A stretch of DNA of 64,000 nucleotides from Erodium maritimum (Eukaryota; Streptophyta; Magnoliopsida; Geraniales; Geraniaceae): positions 58,102,803 to 58,166,802 of the forward strand of contig OY997588.1 in the NCBI GenBank assembly GCA_963921825.1, read 5' to 3'. Made by a program: the position numbers and the translations under genes. The notes below the pieces were generated by a model. The model had not been told where the DNA came from. It did no database searches and saw nothing but the letters and a program-made list of their open reading frames with translations. The first letter of the stretch is position 1; each line of letters starts with the position of its first letter. Shown here piece after piece: positions 56,653 through 64,000 of this stretch.

Positions 56653-58427
56653 TTTATTGGAAATGGATCATTCCTCACATTCTAAGGAAAAGCAATGACA
56701 TTTCCTCCTTTGCATCCTTTCTCCGCCTTTTGTTCTGGTTTGATTTCCTTATATGGGGAATATTTCCATGTCATTTCTACTGTGAATAAGAGAAGGCATG
56801 ACCAGCAGTTCAAAGGAGAAATCGTGGGTAGAGCAAAGGGAAACAAGGCCTTATTGCCACTACTGCTGGTAGTATGGAACCAAGGTCGAAAGTCGAGCGC
56901 CCGATTGAGATGGGTGTTGTAGTTCCTCATCAGGTTGATGTTGAGCGTGAAGATACTCAAGGAGACGTTGACCATATCGTTTCCAGCGTAGGATTAGATG
57001 AGCCACGTTTGATCGAGAAGAAGATTCGTGAGAAAAAGGCTTTGTCGTCTGACCGTGGCAAGATCGTCACAATGTCATCTAGGGAGAAGGTCAGTCATCG
57101 TCGCCGCCGTTCCAATAAGTTAGCACCGACACGTTTTGTCGAGTCGGCTACTGATATTTTGGTGCGTAACTTGTCGTTCAAATCATCAGAGGAGTGGGTA
57201 CCAGGTGTATTCGGTCTTTTTGTTGAGATCGATTCGTTATTAGTTCTGCACTGACCAAATAGACAAGGCCAGTATTTTGGTTTCATCCGGTTTTCGTCGG
57301 AGGTGTTAGCTTCTCAAGCACTTGAGAGCTTTTATGGGTATAAGATGAATGGTTATATCATTTTCGTCGCTCGTGCCCGACGTAGGATTGGGAGTAATGA
57401 TTATCCTTCGTCGTTCCCGGTTGTCTCAGAATAATATAGCATAGGCTCTGTTCCAATTTCGTGAAACAACGAATCTGTCTTTGGTGTTCCTGTGGAGGAT
57501 TCGTTGCGTTGTGATGGCCAGGCACTCATGGTGGTTGAACCACCAATCCAAAATGGTAACAGCTTGATGTTGCAGCGTTGCCGGAATCCGATGCAGTGAG
57601 TCGATGAGCTTCCGTTTCGGCTTCGTCCGATTTTGTTGGGATTGAGGGATTCGTGGATTGTGAAATCTCCGTAAATCAAGGAGTATCCTTGAACGCCTTT
57701 GAAAATAGGGATTTGATTGCTTCAGAACCAGATTCTTGTAGCGTTTTGTGTGGTGAAGGAAGCGCATATTTGGTGTTGGAGGAGAATGGGATGGGTTTTG
57801 TTAGGTCTGGGCCTGGGCCGTTTTGCACATCTCTTTCAGCAGACCTGAAATTAAATGGGTCGGGTTCAGGTTTTAATGGGTTCACATCGGGTCTGGTATC
57901 TCCCGTAATTATTGTGAATGTTTCCGGAGCTAGTATCCCTCTAGCAGGTCATACGTCACTACAGGCGGAATATAGTGATCCAATGAGGGACCAACAAGGT
58001 AGTCCGTGGAAGGAGTTGCTCCTTCAACATCCGAAAACTATGAACAAGGGTCCCCTCTCGAAGTAGGCTCCTTCTAGAGCTTCGAATCGTCAGAGTCAGT
58101 CTCCCAAGTTTTTAGGGGACTACTATACTGTTAATATCAAACCAGCTCGATCCTTGAGCCGTGTGTATCCTATGGACGTTTGGAAGTAGATTATACAAGT
58201 TCAAGTCGCTCAGCTAGATCATTCAGCTAAAGATTTTAATGATCTGACCTTGACTTCAGAAAATGAAGAATGGGTCGTTGATGGTTGATTTAATGACTCA
58301 TTTTGTTTTTTTTTCGGGGATTGTTCCCGCGGCTTCTTCTGAGAGCTCCCTTGTAATGTTTTCCTTTGATTAGATTCTTCTTCAATCTGGCTTTTTTGTA
58401 AATAAAAGTTTTAAAGCTTATCAAGAA
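56653..58427 (+). mobile_element. ORF1-only LINE (v), bounded by a 15-bp TSD
   Basis: AAAGTGTGCATTTTA occurs at 56638-56652 and 58428-58442. The 1.78-kb unit has a leader, an RRM-type ORF1 (56874-58066 in broken frames), a short 3' region with hairpin AGATT/AATCT (58372-58388) and a terminal GCTTATCAAGAAAAA. There is no ORF2 between ORF1 and the tail. It is the second RRM-type ORF1-only copy in the window, on the opposite strand to the one at 36468-38525. Confidence 0.85.
56874..58066 (+). pseudogene. LINE ORF1 protein, RRM type, broken
   Basis: The ATG at 56874 opens a charged N terminus with a basic patch (KVSHRRRRSNK) and the RRM start (TDILVRNLSF as RNP2). A TGA at 57252-57254 interrupts the RRM. 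The same frame continues with QYFGFIRF (RNP1) and a basic tail (ARARRRIGS) to about 57430. After a frameshift an acidic, Gly/Ser-rich frame (57653-58066) forms the C terminus. RRM-type ORF1 proteins bind LINE RNA. At least one nonsense codon and one frameshift are present, so it is non-functional. Confidence 0.78.
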
Positions 58428-58568
58428 AAAGTGTGCATTTTACAGTATTATTAGTCTGTACGTTTTTGTGTGTTTTATTGTATTATTAAAATATGCATTG
58501 TTTTTCACGTGTGCTATTATCACATGTATGTTTGTCTTTCACAAACATGAAAAAAAAAATCAACATTT

Positions 58569-60262
58569 CATCAAGCACATACTCATTGAAGCTCTATGGG
58601 ATGGTCTGGTCTGGGATCTCTCACTGAGGAGAACCCCTAGAGGTAGAGAAACTCAAGAATGGGGTGCCCTCTCTGCATTGGTGAGCTCTACTCATCCCTC
58701 TACTTCAGATGACTTTCTGCTTTGGAATCCTGATAACAAAGGCTTCTCAGTTGGAAGATTCTATGGCTTACTTGGGATCTTGAGGATGGAGCTCACATTC
58801 CCCTTCACTGCTCTAAGGCCTGGAAGACTTGGAACCACATTCTCAATTGGTGGGGACTGCTTTGGGTATGCCCCTCTTCTGTCAAGGACCTGCTAAGCTC
58901 CTGGTATATGCTAGTCCCTCCTTCTCTTAGGAGGTGTTGGGGTGGCATTCTTCATATCACTCTCTGGCAATTATGGTTGGCCAGAAACACTTTGGTATTC
59001 AATCCCACTGAGGAAGTTGTTGAAACTATTGTCCTCAAAATTCTCAATAAGTCCCTCAGTTGGGAATGGGCCAACTTCACTCCTTCTTACTCTTTCTCCT
59101 TGCAGGATTGGACTGGAAATCCTAGGCTTCTGGCCAGGAAGTGATTGACCTCTTTCATCAACTGGTTTGGTCATCTGTTTTGTCTTCTTTTCTTGGGGGT
59201 TTAGGTGGGGTTTTGGGTGGTTTTTGTGGTTTTTTTTCCTGTCCCTCTTAGGTTTTGTGATGCTAGGCTCTCCCTCGGTTTCCTTTTTGGCCTTCTTGGC
59301 CTTGTTGAGTGTGGTTTTCCCTTTCTCATGCTTGTCTTTGAGTGGTGTGTGGGTTGACGCTTTTTGTTTCTGAGTGTTTTCTTTTACCTTTTTGTGTCTT
59401 TGTTCTCTTTGCAGGCATTGCTCCCTGGTTGCACTCACTTTGCTGCCTTCTAAGCTCATTGCATTACATATCATCAACATCAGCATTATCAACATCCAGC
59501 AAAGGAAAGCAATTCAATTTCCTCAGCAGTGGATCAAGACTCCCATCCACCAAAACAGCAAAGGATTAGCTTTCCTCTACAGATTATCAAACTCTGCACT
59601 AGATCAAAACTCATGATTTTTTCAGTCTGCATTTTGAATCAAGCCTACAGCAAGCTCAATTCCACATCTCACACATCTTCTAGCTACAGGCCCTCAAGTC
59701 CCTCTCAAGCACAAGATTCTCAATCACCTTTCATCAACATGGTGGAGAATTTCCCAGCACAATCCTGTACCTGACCTCACAAGATCACAAGCTTCAACCA
59801 GACTCACCTGCAACTTTCATCAATACTCATCTTCTCCACATCCATCTCCTGCAGCAACTCACACTCTTATCCCCTGCAACAACTCTCCCTCCTCTTGCAT
59901 TGCAATCCAACACAAGTCTTCACAACTCTTGTTTCCTTGAGACACAAGGCAACCTGATCCTGGTCTCAAATCTCTACCCTTGCTTCCGCAACAGATCACA
60001 AAAATTGCTTGCATCACAATCCAGCACAATTCATCTCAGGACTCGGCTGCGACTTCCTTAAGAATCAAGTCAACCCCTCATTCCTCATCCATCAGCAATT
60101 CAAAACCCTCACACTCACCCCTCTTGCATAATCCCTCTGGTTTATTTACAGCTTTATTTAATCTGTTGTGTCCCTTTCAATCCGTAGTTAGATTGTTAAT
60201 TTTGACTTGTATCTTTACTTCCTCAGAAGAGGCTTAATTCAATTTGCTTTCGCTGATAAAAA
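58569..60262 (+). mobile_element. 5'-truncated LINE: ORF2 C terminus and 3' end
   Basis: The left part encodes the zf-RVT-like C-terminal region of ORF2 (58587-59144). About 1.1 kb of 3' untranslated sequence follows and ends CTTCCTCAGAAG (60218-60229), AATTTGCTTTCGCTGAT and an A-run to 60262. This tail closely matches those of retroposons iii, viii and ii, making this LINE type the best local candidate for their enzymatic partner. 5' truncation is usual for LINE insertion. A TSD was not identified. Confidence 0.72.
58587..59144 (+). pseudogene. LINE ORF2 C-terminal fragment (zf-RVT region)
   Basis: The first frame reads ALWDGLVWDLSLRRTPRGRE, then SDDFLLWNPDNKGFSVGRFY, typical of the segment after plant LINE reverse transcriptase. 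After a frameshift near 58900 the second frame reads ITLWQLWLARNTLVFN, the usual end of plant LINE ORF2. The zinc-binding Cys/His residues are not well kept. Endonuclease and polymerase domains are absent, lost by 5' truncation. ORF2 would nick target DNA and reverse-transcribe LINE RNA. Confidence 0.75.
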
Positions 60263-60368
60263 AATGTGTTTTCTCTATAAAAAACTCTAGATGTACCTAA
60301 TTTGCCTCACTACAAATGGAGTGGATTCTCTCATACACTCCCACAAACGCAAGGTTATTACTTTAGTT

Positions 60369-60728
60369 CTATGTAAATATTAAGGAAAAGTATATATACA
60401 TATCATAAAAATGATTCGCATGCATAGAATATATAGGAAGGATAGACCTAATGACAATTGACAAAGCTATTAAAGAATTGAGCTTGTTATATGTTGGACC
60501 GAAAACATTAATCATACCAATGATTATGAGATAAAATGTCAAAAGAAGGAACGGAAATGCATGTTTTATTATATAGTTGTGCGGCCTAATCAAGCAGCCT
60601 AGTGGAGTAGGTGTCTGGTTTACAATTTCCTCTTTATTTTGACCATTTGATTCCATCCACATGTTTGTTGTAACAATCAAACACTCTTTCACTTCAGTCC
60701 AGTCCACGTCGCCAGAAAGCTTGTCCAA
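60369..60728 (-). CDS. Hypothetical 119-codon ORF
   Basis: An uninterrupted reverse-strand frame starts MDKLSGDVDWTEVKECLIVT, has a polar first half, a hydrophobic stretch (AFPFLLLTFYLIIIGMINVF) that could be one membrane segment, and a second Leu/Ile-rich stretch. I do not recognise a family. The surrounding sequence is AT-rich, the frame is short, and there is no neighbouring gene. It could be chance or a fragment of a decayed gene. Confidence 0.15.
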   Translation of the reverse strand: MDKLSGDVDWTEVKECLIVTTNMWMESNGQNKEEIVNQTPTPLGCLIRPHNYIIKHAFPFLLLTFYLIIIGMINVFGPTYNKLNSLIALSIVIRSILPIYSMHANHFYDMYIYFSLIFT

Positions 60729-60779
60729 ATCAGTTTATTGATAAACTCAATAAATTTTATTAAAATAATTCTTATTTGG

Positions 60780-61700
60780 CGAGAACACAACGATAACAAC
60801 AAAACTCCACAAAAAAAAATTATACTAAACCTGAAAATAAAACAGAGCTATCAAACAGACCAGTAAACAGCTTTTCGAGGATCATAAGCAGACGTCTCGT
60901 TTGAATCGATGAATAGTATCTCCACGTGAACTAGGTGAATCCTCTAGTTCTAAAAAGACTAAGTATTCGGTCTCTCCGCTTACCAAAGCAGATTGGCGCC
61001 TATATGTTCCTCCGAATGAGTACTCACCGGACCCGAATGAGAACTAGTGAAATCTGTCATGACTCCCGAACGGAAACTCACCAGACTTGTAAGTCCTCAC
61101 CAGGACCAAAAACAAAGGCCTTAAATCGAGGTGTGTCTCCTTTTAGGGCGGAAACAAAACCCCGGACGCCTACACATATCGGAGAAGGAAAATCTCGATC
61201 TTAACGAGCCAGCCTGCCACAATGTACAAAACGAGTGATTTAGAATCTTACCGAACACAATATTACCCTTTCCCATCACGCTATTAAAAATAGCCACGTT
61301 TCTCAATACCAAATATGTCAAATCGTAATGTAACAAATGCGACCTAATCCTTCCACCAATGATGTGTCCCCAAACATCTTCACATGTGGCTGAATGTCAC
61401 AAAAAGATTTAGGCATCTCTTAATAAATACCCCACCAAGATAGATCCACCATGAAACAAAGCAATGTAACAATATGTGATCTAAAGTCTTCATACCTTCT
61501 CTATAGAGATGGAAAAACATCTGATTGGATTGACGATCATCATGGACGTTTGGGTAGTCATAATGTCTTGCTAGAGGTCAACTATGACATACGGATGAAA
61601 CAGAGATTTCAGGCTCGCTGCAAACACGTGGTATGGGCCTACAGGGTAGCACACAACAACGAGCCCAAAATCGAATTAGACTTTTGAAGTCCCTTAAGTG
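60780..61700 (-). pseudogene. Possible LINE ORF2 C-terminal remnant
   Basis: Reverse frames near 61510-61400 read EGMKTLDHILLHCFVSWWIY, which resembles the ETxxHLLLHC motif of the zf-RVT region of plant LINE ORF2. Further pieces (RSHLLHYDLTYLVLRNVAIF, then FGKILNHSFC) follow toward 61120 with frame changes. No poly(A) end was found. Treat it as a weak call. The rest of the interval holds nothing recognisable. Confidence 0.3.
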
Positions 61701-61710
61701 AATAAAATAA

Positions 61711-62483
61711 GGGTTATATACTTTTTGGTACCCTTATGTTTAAAATGACCAATTTGTTACCCTTTTGTTTTGTCCACGGACGAAAGTGGCATATTCCGTT
61801 AGAAAACTAACGGAATATTCCTCTAAGTTAGTCATGTGCAGCTAAGTGGGGTGTTAAATGACGATTTTACCCTTTCTTATTTTAAGCTTATAAATTTTAT
61901 AGACAAAATTACCATTATACCCTTTGTTATAATACAAGAAATAATTATTTAAAAAAATAAATAAATAAAAGAATTAATTAATGAATAATAATAATAAATA
62001 AACAAATAAATAAATAAATAAATTTTAACAATAAATAAATTTTAAAAAAATTATAAAAAATATAAAAATTACAAAATAAAAAAAAATAAAAAAATAAAAA
62101 GATTAATTTTATAAGAAAAATGTAAATTAAAAAAATAATTGATTATAAATTATTCAGAAAATTTAAAAACAATTATTAATTATTTCAGGAAATAAAAAAT
62201 AAGAAATTCGAAAAATATATTAAAAAAATTAATTCAATAAAATAAAATAAATTTATTTATTTTTATGAAGAAAAAAAACTTATTAAAATATAAGTTTATA
62301 AATAAAGTCAAAAGTCAATATAAGGGTAAAATGGTCATTTCCCATTACTCTGTTAGTTTTTTAACCTCATTAACTCAAAACGTTCGTGGACCGAACATAA
62401 GGGTACCAAATTGGAATAAAAATTCAAAAGGGTACCAAATCGTTCGTGGACGGAACATAAGGGTACCAAAAAGTATATAACCC
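61711..62483. mobile_element. Large Mutator-type MITE, 773 bp
   Basis: Perfect 30-bp terminal inverted repeats start GGGTTATATACTTTTTGGTA (61711-61740 and 62454-62483), with weaker inverted similarity further in. An exact 9-bp TSD ATAAAATAA lies at 61702-61710 and 62484-62492. The middle (61920-62280) is almost only A and T. There is no transposase. The terminal GGGTTATATAC is shared with the MITE at 47561-47926, so both probably use the same Mutator-superfamily transposase. Confidence 0.93.
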
Positions 62484-62492
62484 ATAAAATAA

Positions 62493-63552
62493 TAAATTAC
62501 ATTTGATATAATATTTATTTATTCATTAACTCGTTTTTCAATTGTTAAATATAATGAAAATTATGTTGGACAATTAATATGTAAAAATGACTCTCCAATT
62601 TTCTAAATTCAAATTGGGTATTTTTGCATGTCCACTATACTTAAAATGAGACATTTGTCATATTTTGAAGTCCAATATTTTCAAAATGACATAGTGGAGT
62701 CATGTCTATGAATAGTAAGCATGCAAAACCAAAGTGAGACACTTGTCAAACTTGGAAGTCTAAAAGTTGGGACATATGCATGCAAGAGAGAGAAAATTAG
62801 TTTTTTCAAAGTGTTGAGAATGGTTCTCAAAGAGTAGAGAGAAAAACGAGTTTGAGAGAGAGTGGGGTTGGGGTGGGAAAAGTGTTCTTCATCTTGTGGT
62901 AGCACACAAACGATTACGGATATCTTGTTGGTGTAGATACCGGTAGAGGACTGATTCTTTTGGAGATTTCTCAACACACTCAATCCACGGAAGCATTCTT
63001 GGTCCCCGTCTCGAACCAAACTCAAAACCGAGAGGTAATCTCTTTAATTTTTCGTTTGTCAGTTCACTCGGAACTACATGGATCTTGAGGCTATTTTAGG
63101 GAAAGTTTTTTTTCATTGTGTTTTGCTCCCTACAATTCCACCATATCAGTCAATTATGCGTTCATGAGATTTTAATCATTGTGTTTTGTTTTGTGTTCTG
63201 GTGTACTTACAACATTTGATCTCTAGCTGGTATCTCCGATCAATTTTGATCTCTCGCCCATAGGTTTGATTTATCTACAATTGTGTGTCGTCGATCTCGA
63301 GAATAAACTATTATGCTCGATCTTTATTTTGTGAAGAGTGGATCTGAAGGTTGTCTCTCTCAGTATCAAAATATGGAACTCGGCAGTTATGGCTCTGAGA
63401 ATCATGTTCAAATCATTTATACAACGATAGAAGGAAGAATTAACTCCTATTCAGGAGCGCATGGGTGGTCTGGACATAGTTCATATCGGGTGTACTATTT
63501 CGACTAAGAACGTGGATCGCATGATCACATTCCATCAAGGTGTAGCAGCCGA
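62493..63552. other. Unassigned AT-rich region
   Basis: There is no confident gene. Bases 62780-63060 have a purine-rich stretch and a CCAAACTCAAAACCGAGAGGTAA block, vaguely like the R/U5 of a copia LTR, but no partner LTR lies in the window. A 64-codon frame at 63313-63507 has no recognisable domain. Confidence 0.3.
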
Positions 63553-63575
63553 TATATATATATATATATATATAT
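63553..63575. repeat. (TA)n microsatellite, left flank
   Basis: About eleven TA units immediately precede the foldback element at 63576. A matching run (about 63945-63959) follows it. Confidence 0.9.
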
Positions 63576-63944
63576 AGGGTTTGTATCAAATACAAACCAC
63601 CCCTTATTGTGCAAACTACGAACTCACCAGGTGCTGACACGTGGACGCGCGCGCTGCTGGTGCGCGCGCACAGTGCTGACACGTGGCGCGCATAGTGCTA
63701 ATAGTTTGGGCGCACAGTGCTAATAGTTTGGCACTGTGCTAAACTATTAGCATTGTGCGCGCCAAACTATTAGCACCGTGCGCGCGCGTGGTCAACACGC
63801 TCACGCGCGCGGGCAGAGGCGCGCGCGAATCTGCCACGTGTCAGCATCGCGCGCGCTCTGCTGACGTCACTTTGACCACATCCTGTGGCTTAGATTGGTT
63901 CGTAGTTTGCACAATAAGGGTGGTTTTTACTGGATAGCTACCCT
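63576..63944. mobile_element. Foldback MITE-like element inside (TA)n
   Basis: 369 bp with inverted ends: AGGGT ... ACCCT, then CCTTATTGTGCAAACTACGA paired with TCGTAGTTTGCACAATAAGG, then GTGCTGACACGTGG paired with CCACGTGTCAGCA. A central palindrome spans about 63709-63759 (arms around TGCTAATAGTTT). The interior is rich in GCGCGC and holds CACGTG boxes. TA runs on both sides suggest insertion into, or creation of, a TA microsatellite, as reported for some small plant elements. No coding capacity. Confidence 0.75.
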
Positions 63945-63962
63945 ATATATATATATATAGAT

Positions 63963-64000
63963 GGTATAACGTGAGAACCGGCCTTATTGTGAGAAATGTA
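63963..64000. mobile_element. Start of a second, related element, cut by window edge
   Basis: GGTATAACGTGAGAACC followed by GGCCTTATTGTGAGAA resembles the CCTTATTGTGCAAAC end of the preceding foldback element and follows the second TA run. Too little is visible to classify it. Confidence 0.3.

Noticed and set aside
60369-60728. Host membrane-protein gene
   Set aside because: A single short frame in AT-rich sequence with no homologue I recognise and no exon structure. It is listed only as a low-confidence hypothetical ORF.

Overview
The window looks like one stretch of a flowering-plant nuclear chromosome, probably pericentromeric or otherwise heterochromatic. I find no convincing intact host gene. 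Almost every interpretable base belongs to a transposable element or its remains: Ty1/copia and Ty3/gypsy LTR retrotransposons primed by initiator-Met tRNA (primer site TGGTATCAGAGC), LINEs of the two plant ORF1 types (RRM type and DUF4283 plus CCHC type), Mutator-type MITEs and foldback elements. Bacterial features are absent. The species cannot be named from sequence alone.

Layout, left to right. 1-1545: decayed gypsy RNase H/integrase. 2062-8394: a scrambled, deleted gypsy element (B) whose 3' LTR is split by a copia solo LTR (4890-6646). 8395-10318: GC-rich LINE-tailed retroposon. 10780-19253: another retroposon, split by a young, nearly intact copia element (E, 10911-18117; LTRs differ at 4 sites plus one 3-bp indel). 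19298-20927: DUF4283/CCHC LINE ORF1. 20928-22614: second solo LTR. 23690-33411: an old, possibly MuDR-like gene remnant broken by a deep nest: small LTR element D, which holds retroposon ii, which holds gypsy C, which holds a 232-bp foldback. 32221-38525: three LINE-derived retroposons. 38906-43107: SIRE-like copia (G). 43532-43908: zf-GRF pseudogene. 44060-46590: tandem repeats next to a Lys/Glu-rich gene remnant. 46607-54110: decayed reverse-strand copia (F) carrying a MITE. 54484-60262: three LINE-derived units. 61711-62483: large MITE. 63576-63944: foldback element sitting in (TA)n.

How the parts relate. The autonomous elements supply enzymes (integrase for LTR elements, LINE ORF2 for retroposons), and the window is crowded with copies that lack them. 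The most striking theme is a series of LINE-derived retroposons that end in LINE-style 3' tails and, in six cases, lie between readable target-site duplications (TSDs), yet carry no endonuclease/reverse transcriptase. Several have a short hairpin just upstream of the poly(A). A second theme is RNA structure in the gypsy LTRs: hairpins whose stems stay paired while their sequence changes. Exact TSDs (AATGT, ACTAG, CATAC, AGCGC, two 9-bp duplications and several of 12-18 bp) let the order of insertions be read directly.
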